A stretch of 39,210 nucleotides of DNA, from contig JAUSLQ010000043.1 in NCBI GenBank assembly GCA_030645675.1, positions 1-39,210 on the forward strand, written 5' to 3'. The stretch comes from Actinomycetota bacterium. Lineage in GTDB: Bacteria > Actinomycetota > Acidimicrobiia > Acidimicrobiales > Ilumatobacteraceae. Numbering within the stretch: the first letter of the stretch is position 1; each line of letters begins with the position of its first letter. This document shows, in pieces, positions 16,273 through 22,773 of this stretch. The notes under the pieces are model-generated. The model worked only from the letters and a program-made list of their open reading frames with translations. It was not told where the DNA came from and searched no databases. The translations under genes were made by a program, and so were the position numbers.

Positions 16273-17073
16273 TCAGGTGCCCGAGACGCGCACCACTTCG
16301 TCGCCATCGGCGATCGGCGGCAGGCCGCGGCGCTTCTTCGGAGGCCGGCCTGCGGCTTCCGCGTCCTCGCCGTGCTTGCGGGCGACGGCCAGGCCCCAGC
16401 CGACCACCACGCACACGGTGAACAGGAACCACTGCACGGCGTAGCCGAGGTGGGGGCCCTCGCCCAGCTCGGGCATGGGTACCGGCTTCACCACGTCGCG
16501 CTCGGCGGGCGTCGAACCCAGCAGGTCGACGTACATCGGTGCGACCGGCTCGCCCAGCTGCTGCCCCAGCGCGGCCACGTCGATGCGCCGGATCTCGGTG
16601 ACGGCCTGCTCGGCGGCGCCGGCGGCCTGCCCTGTGCCGCCGCCCTTGCCGCGGCGCAGCCGGCCGTGCACCACCACCTCGCCGGTGGGGGCGGGGGGCG
16701 ACGGGGCGCCGTTGGGCACGAAGCCGCGATTGACGATGACCAACGAGCCGTCGTCCAGCCGCAACGCGTTCACCATGTCGCGCCCGGTTGTGCCGTCTTG
16801 GCTGAGGTTGATGATCTCGAACTGCTCGTCGGTGAGGTAGGTGCCGGTCATCACCACCGGGCGGTAGTCGACCTCCAGCGGGTCGGGAGCGTCGATCAGC
16901 TCGGACAGCGGCACCTCCGGCGCCTGCGAGTGGCTGATGACCCGTTCGTTGAAGGTCTGTCGTTCGTCGAGGCGGCGCAGCTGCCAGAACCCCAGGTTGA
17001 TCATCAGGATCACGCCGAAGACGCACGCCAGGTGTAAGCCGATCCACTTCGGCTGCAGCAGGAACTTGAACAT
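16273..17073 (-). CDS. SURF1-like cytochrome oxidase assembly protein
   Basis: A 266-residue membrane protein with the SURF1 layout: an N-terminal membrane segment (LHLACVFGVILMINLGFWQL) followed by RRLDERQ, an extracytoplasmic domain with RPVVMTGTYL and LVIVNRGFVP, and a C-terminal membrane segment preceded by the family motif HLGYAVQWFLF. A basic cytoplasmic tail (RPPKKRR) ends the protein. SURF1 proteins help insert haem into cytochrome c oxidase. The frame opens 12 codons earlier with GTG (17109). The ATG at 17073 (MFKFLLQPKW) is preferred because the family begins just before the first membrane helix and because of the -10 box 9 bases upstream. Confidence 0.9.
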   Translation of the reverse strand: MFKFLLQPKWIGLHLACVFGVILMINLGFWQLRRLDERQTFNERVISHSQAPEVPLSELIDAPDPLEVDYRPVVMTGTYLTDEQFEIINLSQDGTTGRDMVNALRLDDGSLVIVNRGFVPNGAPSPPAPTGEVVVHGRLRRGKGGGTGQAAGAAEQAVTEIRRIDVAALGQQLGEPVAPMYVDLLGSTPAERDVVKPVPMPELGEGPHLGYAVQWFLFTVCVVVGWGLAVARKHGEDAEAAGRPPKKRRGLPPIADGDEVVRVSGT

Positions 17074-17082
17074 GCGCGGTCT

Positions 17083-17088
17083 ACGGTA
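17083..17088 (-). promoter_or_regulatory. Predicted -10 box for the SURF1-like gene
   Basis: TACCGT on the minus strand, 9 bases before ATG 17073. Spacing is one base longer than in the other leaderless candidates. Confidence 0.35.
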
Positions 17089-17130
17089 CCGGAGGCACCT
17101 CGGCGCCACAGGCTCCTGAGCCGGCGCCGC

Positions 17131-20100
17131 TCAGCCAGGGGCGGCCGCCAGCAGCCGCCACGTGTCGCCGGCCAGCAGGGCGACGGTGGTGGGCTCCACG
17201 GCGACCAGTTCGCTGCTGGAATCGACACCCAGGGCACGGGCCAACCCGAAGGCGTCGCCCACCTGCAGCCGGGCGGTGGCGATGCGGCGCTGTCCGTGCG
17301 GCACCTCCACGTCGGCCGTGCCGGCGGCGACGAACACCAGCTGGTCGGCCTCGGGCAGGCGGTCGCCCGGTTCCAGCCGCAGCTGCTGCATCGCGCCGAC
17401 GAGCGAGCCGAGCACTCCTGTGGGAAGGTTGGCGAACACGGCCACACGCGACAGCGCGGCCACCGGGTCGAAGCCAGGGGTCGGCACCGGCTCGTTCTGC
17501 TCGGCCCACAGCTCGGCATACAGCCCGTGCGCGGCGAGCAGCTGGGTGTGGGTACCTTGCTCGGCGATTCGGCCGGCGGCAACCACGAAGATCTGGTCGT
17601 AGTCGGCCACCGACGCCAGGCGGTGGGTGACCGCGATGGTGGTGCGGCCGACGGCCAGCCGCTGCAGGGTGTCCGCGATCTGCCGTTCGGTGTGCGGGTC
17701 GAGCGCCGAGGTGGCCTCGTCCAGCAGCAGCAGCCGCGGGTCGCGCACGACCGCGCGAGCGATCGCCACCCGTTGCCGTTGGCCGCCCGACAGCGCGGCG
17801 CCTCGCTCGCCCACCATGGTCTCGAAGCCGCGGGGCAGCCGCGTGGCGAACTCGTCGACCTCGGCGGTGGCCGCCGCTCGCCGCACCGCCGCGTCGTCGG
17901 CCGCTGGCGCCCCGATGGCGATGTTCTCGCGCACCGTCATGTCGAACAGGAACGAGTCCTGCATCACCACGCCCAGCTGCCTGCGCCACGAGCCGAGCTG
18001 CACAGTGGGCAGCGGCACACCGTCGACGAGCAGCTCGCCGCTGCTCGGGTCGTCCAGGCGCATGAGCAAGCGCATGATCGTGGACTTGCCGGAGCCGGAG
18101 GGCCCGACGAACGCCACCCGGCTGCCGGCGCGGATCGTGAGATCGATGCCGTCCAGCGCGAGGTGGCGACCGTTGTAGAGGAACCTCACATCGCGCAGCT
18201 CCAGGCGGTCGGTGAAGGGCGCCAGCACCGGTCGTTCGGGGTCGGCTGGGCGCTCGGGTTGCAGGTCGAGCACCTCCTGCACGCGGGCCAGGGCACCGCT
18301 CGCCTCTTGGAAGCCCTGGCCGAGGCCCACCAGCCCGGTGACCGGGCCCAGCACCTCGCCCACCACACCGAGGAACGCCACCAGGCCGCCGACGCTGAAC
18401 TCGCCCTGGAAGATCAGCCACGCACCGAAGCCCATCACCCCCAGCCGCAGCAGGGTGACGAACACGTTGACGGAGGCGCCGAACAGCTCGGAGAACAGCG
18501 CCATCCGCTTCTGGGAACGGAACAGGCGCGAGGTGGCATGTGCGAAGCGGGTGCGCTCGCGGTCGCCCAGGTCGAAGACCTTCACCACGGCCTGCGCCTG
18601 GTAGTTCTCCGCCGCAACCGTGAACAGGGTGCTGCTGTCCTCCTGAACGGCCGTGCTCTTCCGGCGAGCGCCGGCGCTCATCGCCTTGTAGATCACGGCC
18701 ACCACCGGCGCACCCAGCAGGATGATCAGCCCCAAGCGCCACTCCAGCGTGAGCAGGATCACCGACGACACCACCAACGACAGGCTCTGGAAGATGCCGG
18801 TCCCGATGGCCTTGGTGAGGCTGCTCTGCACCGCGCCCACGTCGCTGAACAGTCGCGACATCACCTCGCCCTGCGAGCGATTGGCGAACCACGACATCGG
18901 CAGGTCTTGCACGCGGTCGTAGATCTGCGCGCGCAGGTCGTTCACCACCGACGAGCTGATGTGGGTGCTCTGGTAGCTCTCGCGGATGGAGGCAGCCACC
19001 GACACCACGAACGCACCACCCAGCAGGCCCAGCAGGGTGACCACCTGCGCCCACTCGCCGCTGGGGATGGCCGTGTCGATCAGCTCGCGGGCCACGAACG
19101 GGTAGGCCGCCCCGAACGCAAGGCTGAACAGCATGTACCCGAAGACCTCGAACTGCCGCCACTTGTAGGGCTTCAGCAGCCGTACCGACAACCGGGCGAA
19201 GTCGCCCACCGGGATCACCGGCGCCTTGCCCTCCACGGCTTCGTCCAGCCACTGGCCCTCCAGCTGGCTGTAGGGCCGGCCGAAGATGCGGCGGAACGCT
19301 CCGTCGAACGAGTCGCCGCTCGCCGTGGCCGACAGCAGTTGCAGCACGGCCGCTTCGCCGTCGCGCCGCACCAGGTAGCGCACCCACGAGACCGCGACGG
19401 CGGCTCGCAGCTCTGCGGGTGGGTCGTCCAGGTCGACCCCGTCGTTGTCGGCGAGCAGTTCAGGGTCGTCGCTGGCGCCGGTGATGTGCAGGCCGTAGCC
19501 CTCTGCCAGCAGCACAGCCCGGGCGTCGGCGGGCGAGCCGGGTGCCGGCTCGGTGGCGAACAGCACAGCCAGCCCGGCGGCCGGGCTCTGTGCGGGCGAC
19601 TCGGCAGAGCACGCGACCCAGACCGAGTTGGTGATGTGCTCGACGGCGAACCCTCTTCGAGAGATCGCCGCCTCGCCATCTCGGGCCGGTAGGTACTCGA
19701 CCAGCCGCACCTGCACGGCCGGGCGACTGGCCTCGCTGCCCACCCCGCGCAGGCCATGACGTGCTTCGGCCGCCTGCGCCAGCACCTGTGGCGCCTCGAG
19801 TTCGGCGGCCGAGCCGCGCCGGAAGGAGACCACCACCCCGTGGCCGCGCAGCTCGCCCATCAGCGGCGCTCCGTCGTCGGTGGCGGGCAGCACCAGCAGT
19901 TCGGTGTCGCCGACCCGCACCACGCTGCCGACCGACAGGGGCGTGGCCGCCGCGACCGCAACGCCGTTGACGTAGGTGCCGAACGCGCTGCCCGCATCGA
20001 CCACCGTCGGCCATGCACCGCTGGTGTCGATCACCGCATGGCGGCGGGAGACGGCGGGGTCGGCGAACTGCACGTCGGTGCCGGCGCGACCGAGGGATAC

Positions 20101-20166
20101 CACCCCGTCGAGGCGCAACTCCCGAGGGGGATCGCCGGGTTCGGTCACGAGCAGTCGTTGCAGCAC
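17131..20166 (-). CDS. FHA - pseudo-peptidase - ABC exporter - cyclic-nucleotide-binding fusion
   Basis: A 1011-residue protein with four parts. Residues ~5-95 are an FHA phosphothreonine-binding domain (VSLGRAG, SRRHAVID, GSAFGTYVNG). Residues ~105-308 resemble a gluzincin 'peptidase MA'-type region (LLAEGYG, then SWVRYLVRRDGEAAVLQLL and SGDSFDGAFRRIFG), but the HExxH zinc motif is missing. Residues ~333-613 are a six-helix ABC exporter domain. Residues ~650-880 are the ATPase: GPSGSGKST, LSGGQRQR, LLLLDEATSALD, H-loop VTHR. Residues ~908-1008 are a cyclic-nucleotide-binding-like barrel (LRLEPGDRLPEADQLVFV). The frame is open up to ATG 20277, but those 37 codons are Arg/His-rich with many A/T-ending codons, so GTG 20166 is taken as the start. 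FHA suggests control by the Ser/Thr kinase encoded at 22774-24156. Exported substrate unknown. Confidence 0.88.
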   Translation of the reverse strand: MLQRLLVTEPGDPPRELRLDGVVSLGRAGTDVQFADPAVSRRHAVIDTSGAWPTVVDAGSAFGTYVNGVAVAAATPLSVGSVVRVGDTELLVLPATDDGAPLMGELRGHGVVVSFRRGSAAELEAPQVLAQAAEARHGLRGVGSEASRPAVQVRLVEYLPARDGEAAISRRGFAVEHITNSVWVACSAESPAQSPAAGLAVLFATEPAPGSPADARAVLLAEGYGLHITGASDDPELLADNDGVDLDDPPAELRAAVAVSWVRYLVRRDGEAAVLQLLSATASGDSFDGAFRRIFGRPYSQLEGQWLDEAVEGKAPVIPVGDFARLSVRLLKPYKWRQFEVFGYMLFSLAFGAAYPFVARELIDTAIPSGEWAQVVTLLGLLGGAFVVSVAASIRESYQSTHISSSVVNDLRAQIYDRVQDLPMSWFANRSQGEVMSRLFSDVGAVQSSLTKAIGTGIFQSLSLVVSSVILLTLEWRLGLIILLGAPVVAVIYKAMSAGARRKSTAVQEDSSTLFTVAAENYQAQAVVKVFDLGDRERTRFAHATSRLFRSQKRMALFSELFGASVNVFVTLLRLGVMGFGAWLIFQGEFSVGGLVAFLGVVGEVLGPVTGLVGLGQGFQEASGALARVQEVLDLQPERPADPERPVLAPFTDRLELRDVRFLYNGRHLALDGIDLTIRAGSRVAFVGPSGSGKSTIMRLLMRLDDPSSGELLVDGVPLPTVQLGSWRRQLGVVMQDSFLFDMTVRENIAIGAPAADDAAVRRAAATAEVDEFATRLPRGFETMVGERGAALSGGQRQRVAIARAVVRDPRLLLLDEATSALDPHTERQIADTLQRLAVGRTTIAVTHRLASVADYDQIFVVAAGRIAEQGTHTQLLAAHGLYAELWAEQNEPVPTPGFDPVAALSRVAVFANLPTGVLGSLVGAMQQLRLEPGDRLPEADQLVFVAAGTADVEVPHGQRRIATARLQVGDAFGLARALGVDSSSELVAVEPTTVALLAGDTWRLLAAAPG

Positions 20167-20340
20167 CGCGGGTCTCGCTTCTCTCGGTGGTCGGGTGTGG
20201 TGGGCGACGCGTCGATGCTCCGCGGGCACGGTGCCATGGGGAGTGGCGTCCGGTTGGCGTCGCCGAGCGACCGCCATGACGAACCGCGCCGGTGGGCATT
20301 ACACGTCGCCGAAAGAAGTCTTCCTCTGGTGCGCATCCAC

Positions 20341-20346
20341 TACTGT
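20341..20346 (+). promoter_or_regulatory. Predicted leaderless promoter (-10) of the sigma-factor gene
   Basis: TACTGT ends 7 bases before the GTG at 20354. It lies in the 187-base divergent region upstream of the ABC exporter gene, which otherwise holds a short symmetric GAAG-T-CTTC element. Confidence 0.5.
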
Positions 20347-20353
20347 CCGGCGG

Positions 20354-20932
20354 GTGGAGACGGGAGACACCGCCGAGCTCGTCGGCCGCGCGGCACGCGG
20401 CGACCGGTCTGCGTTCGACGTGCTGTACCGCCGCCATGCCCGGTCGGTGGCGGCCGCAGTGGCCAGCCGGATCTCCGGCAACGAGGACCGCGCCGATGCC
20501 GTGCAGGAAACGTTCCTGCGGGCGTGGAAGAAGCTCGACACGCTGCGCGACCCCGAGCAGTTCCTGCCGTGGCTGTATGCGATCGCAAGGAACGTGGCCA
20601 CCAGTGCGGGCCGCTCGAAGACCCGTACTGCGGCTGGCACGTTGAACGACGACATCAGCGCAGCGCCGGAGGCGATGGGCCCGGAAGAGCTGGCGGAGTT
20701 GGCTTCCTTGAGCGCCGCAGCAAAGGGGGCGATGGTGGTGCTGTCACATCGCGATGCCACCGTGATCACGATGGCGACCACGTTCGGCTTCGGCCCCGCC
20801 GAGATCGCAGCGGCGCTCGCGATCACCGAAGGCAACGCCGCAGTTATCCTTCACAGAGCACGTGTGCGGCTGCGCAAGGAACTGCTCGCACGCGGTGTCA
20901 TCGACGAGCGAGGAGCACCCTCGGATGTGTAA
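20354..20932 (+). CDS. ECF-like RNA polymerase sigma factor
   Basis: A 192-residue sigma-70-family protein. Region 2 is clear: FDVLYRRHARSVAAAVASRI, then DRADAVQETFLRAWKKLDTL and the -10-recognition helix FLPWLYAIARNVA. Region 4 is more divergent, without the usual LP-----V-L motif (LSAAAKGAMVVLSHRDATV), but it ends with a recognisable helix-turn-helix (FGPAEIAAALAITEGNAAVILHRARVRLRKEL). The GTG start is chosen from the -10 spacing; the frame continues upstream without a good start. It is divergent from the ABC exporter gene and 57 bases upstream of a small unknown protein, which could be its partner or target. Target promoters are not evident. Confidence 0.88.
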   Translation: METGDTAELVGRAARGDRSAFDVLYRRHARSVAAAVASRISGNEDRADAVQETFLRAWKKLDTLRDPEQFLPWLYAIARNVATSAGRSKTRTAAGTLNDDISAAPEAMGPEELAELASLSAAAKGAMVVLSHRDATVITMATTFGFGPAEIAAALAITEGNAAVILHRARVRLRKELLARGVIDERGAPSDV

Positions 20933-20989
20933 TCCGGGCCGCCCGACAGCGTCGTGCAGGATGAAGTGCAACGACCAGAAAAGATCGAG

Positions 20990-21229
20990 ATGAGCACGAA
21001 CGACGATCCCGCAGAGCGCCTGATGGAGAAGGTCAAGCAGTTCAACGAGTCGCTGGCCGCCGACGAGCGGGCGCTGTTCGCCGCGCTGATCGCGCCGGGC
21101 ATCGCGAGGGCCCTGGCACCCGACGACGAGGTGGAGGGCTACGGCCTCACCGAGTGGATGCCTACGTCGCTGCCCGAGCAGCTCACCGAGCAGATCCGCA
21201 CGTCGAACATCACCGTCAACGGGCTCTGA
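20990..21229 (+). CDS. 79-residue cysteine-free protein of unknown function
   Basis: Not a family I recognise. The acidic, helical N-terminal half (DDPAERLMEKVKQFNESL) leads into an aliphatic helix (ERALFAALIAPGIARALA) and then a tail with EVEGYGLTEWMP and the end SNITVNGL. There is no cysteine, no signal peptide and no membrane helix long enough to be sure of. The ATG at 20990 is taken as start; GTG at 20954 (12 codons earlier) is possible. It follows the sigma gene by 57 bases. Its last 14 bases overlap the end of the convergent protease gene. The layout (helical leader, short polar tail, nearby cytosolic protease and exporter) is compatible with a precursor peptide, but an anti-sigma or adaptor role is equally possible. 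Confidence 0.65.
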   Translation: MSTNDDPAERLMEKVKQFNESLAADERALFAALIAPGIARALAPDDEVEGYGLTEWMPTSLPEQLTEQIRTSNITVNGL

Positions 21230-22127
21230 TCGCGGCCGTCGTCGCGGTGCCGCGCGCACCCACCGCTGCGATCGTGCGCGTTCGGCTGACGCGGCCCGCC
21301 ACGTCGAGCGGTTCGTCGCCGCGCACGTTTGCTGCGCACGCCCACAGGGCCGACTTCAGCTGGAACGGTCGCAGGCCCGGGTGCTTGGAGCGGATCAGTG
21401 CGGCGATGCCGGCGAGATGCGGCGCGGCGAAGCTGTTGCCGGTGACCCGCGAGTAGCCGAGGTCGCGCCAGGCCACCTCGATGTCGATGCCGCGGGCAAG
21501 GAACTCGGTGGGCGGCTGCGGGTTGGCGTGGTAGCGGAACGGGTCGGCGGTGGTGTTGCACGCGACGCTGAGGGCCGATGCGTACAGCGAGGGATACGAC
21601 GGTGTGTTGCGGTTGTTGGCGGCGGTGACGACCAACGAGTTGCCGAAGTACGCGCGGTCGCACAGTTCGTGGAACGTCAGCGCCCAGTCCCGCAGCCGGG
21701 TGCCCAGCGACAGGTTGATCACGTCGTAGCCGTGGTCGATGGCCCACGCCAGAGCGGCCACGAACTGGCCGACCTTGCCCGTGTTGTTGCTGCCCAGCAC
21801 CCGCAGCGAGGTGATGGTGGCGCCGGGCGCGAGCTGGTGGATGATCGATGCGCAGGCGGTGCCGTGCCCGTAGGCGTCGGTGTGCGGCCCCGTCGCGGGC
21901 ACCACCTCTCCGTCGGCGCCGAGCTCGAAGCACACGGCTGCTGACTGGTCGATGCAGCCCTCCAGCGCCGGGTGCTCGGCGTCGATGCCGGAATCGATCA
22001 CCGCCACGCGCACCCCCGCGCCGGTGGCCCCGCCCCACGCCCACTGAGGCGTGACGTGCATCAGCTCGGGTGGGTGCTGGTGCTGCAGAATCGCCGAGGC
22101 CTTCGCCCACGCGGGTGTGACCGTCAT
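21216..22127 (-). CDS. Cytosolic subtilisin-like (S8) serine protease
   Basis: A 303-residue S8 protease with the full triad: Asp45 in VAVIDSGID, His88 in DAYGHGTACAS and Ser232 in TGNSFAAPHLAG. The oxyanion-hole Asn is in VVTAANNRN. The usual GTS of the serine motif is GNS here. It has no signal peptide and no propeptide, so it should act inside the cell, like the leader- or partner-cleaving S8 enzymes of peptide biosynthesis clusters rather than secreted degradative subtilases. The catalytic domain nearly fills the protein. ATG at 22127 has GGAG 8 bases ahead. It follows the GAF gene by 16 bases on the same strand and converges on the 79-residue protein gene with a 14-base overlap. Confidence 0.92.
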   Translation of the reverse strand: MTVTPAWAKASAILQHQHPPELMHVTPQWAWGGATGAGVRVAVIDSGIDAEHPALEGCIDQSAAVCFELGADGEVVPATGPHTDAYGHGTACASIIHQLAPGATITSLRVLGSNNTGKVGQFVAALAWAIDHGYDVINLSLGTRLRDWALTFHELCDRAYFGNSLVVTAANNRNTPSYPSLYASALSVACNTTADPFRYHANPQPPTEFLARGIDIEVAWRDLGYSRVTGNSFAAPHLAGIAALIRSKHPGLRPFQLKSALWACAANVRGDEPLDVAGRVSRTRTIAAVGARGTATTAAIRAR

Positions 22128-22143
22128 CTGCGTCGCTCCGTGG

Positions 22144-22665
22144 TCACGACGCGCCCAGCATGCTCGTGAGCGCCGAGGCCACGATGCGGTAACGCTCCGG
22201 GCTGGCGGAGTGCAGGCGGCGCAGTTCGCCGGCCAGGTCGTCGGGACTGGGCACCGCGGCCTCGCCCGCGTCGAGGGCCGACTCGGCCACGTCGGCCAGC
22301 AGCGACACGATCTCGATGTCGTCGATGGTGAACGCGCCCTGCTCGGCGTGGCGCGCCAGCTCCAGCGCCGCCGCGCCGTCGCCGAACGGCACCGTCAGCA
22401 GCCACGCCGGCATGCCGATGCACCCGCCTGCGCCGTCGGCGGCCGTTTCGCTGGGAGCGATGGAGCGGCTGGCGGGCTGGCCGGTGGCGATCGCAATAGC
22501 GGCGGGAGCCCGCTGGTCGACGCGGTCGCCGGGGGAGGCGCCGGTGGCCCCGCCGGCGGCAGCCACCACGAGCACGTCGGCTTCGGCCACCACCAGCCAG
22601 CCAGACGAGGCGCCGGTGGCGTCGAGCGCAGCCTTGACAGTGGCGGTGAGCACAGAACGGTTCAT
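22144..22665 (-). CDS. GAF-domain protein
   Basis: A 173-residue protein that looks like a single GAF sensor domain. It begins with the typical helix and first strand (VLTATVKAALDATGASSGWLVV), continues with strands containing VLVVAAAGG and AIAIATGQPASR, has a central WLLTVPFGDGAAALELA strand pair, and closes with the family's ending helix (GAFTIDDIEIVSLLADVAESAL). A short C-terminal helix follows. No catalytic domain is attached. The frame stays open far upstream, but those codons are antisense to the kinase gene; ATG 22665 is the first start on this side of the 8-bp repeat array. It is probably co-transcribed with the protease 16 bases downstream. The ligand is unknown. Confidence 0.75.
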   Translation of the reverse strand: MNRSVLTATVKAALDATGASSGWLVVAEADVLVVAAAGGATGASPGDRVDQRAPAAIAIATGQPASRSIAPSETAADGAGGCIGMPAWLLTVPFGDGAAALELARHAEQGAFTIDDIEIVSLLADVAESALDAGEAAVPSPDDLAGELRRLHSASPERYRIVASALTSMLGAS

Positions 22666-22675
22666 GGAAGCCGTG

Positions 22676-22681
22676 ATCGTA
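22676..22681 (-). promoter_or_regulatory. Predicted -10 box for the GAF-protease operon
   Basis: TACGAT on the minus strand, 10 bases before ATG 22665. The 8-bp tandem array begins 6 bp upstream of it, so the -35 region would lie inside the repeats. Confidence 0.4.
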
Positions 22682-22686
22682 GATGC

Positions 22687-22750
22687 TGTCGTGTTGTCGT
22701 GTTGTCGTGTTGTCGTGTTGTCGTGCTGTCGTGCTGTCGTGCTGTCGTGC
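22687..22750. repeat. 8 x 8-bp tandem array between divergent promoters
   Basis: Four copies of TGTCGTGT (22687-22718) followed by four copies of TGTCGTGC (22719-22750), with no other mismatch. It occupies most of the 78 bp between the predicted -10 boxes of the GAF gene and the kinase gene. The two-block pattern suggests recent expansion by slippage. There are no spacers, so it is not a CRISPR array. Confidence 0.97.
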
Positions 22751-22759
22751 AGGCGAAGG

Positions 22760-22765
22760 TAGTCT
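22760..22765 (+). promoter_or_regulatory. Predicted leaderless promoter (-10) of the Ser/Thr kinase gene
   Basis: TAGTCT ends 8 bases before the GTG at 22774, and the tandem array ends 9 bp upstream of it. A -35 at normal spacing would fall within the array. Confidence 0.5.
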
Positions 22766-22773
22766 CGCGGCCT

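Noticed and set aside
20167-20277. N-terminal extension of the ABC exporter to ATG 20277
   Set aside because: These 37 codons are Arg/His/Pro-rich and use many A/T-ending codons, unlike the rest of the gene. The FHA domain starts right after GTG 20166.
22687-22750. CRISPR-like array
   Set aside because: Units are contiguous 8-mers with no spacers. The same holds for the arrays at 9347-9393, 32945-32981 and 39096-39210.
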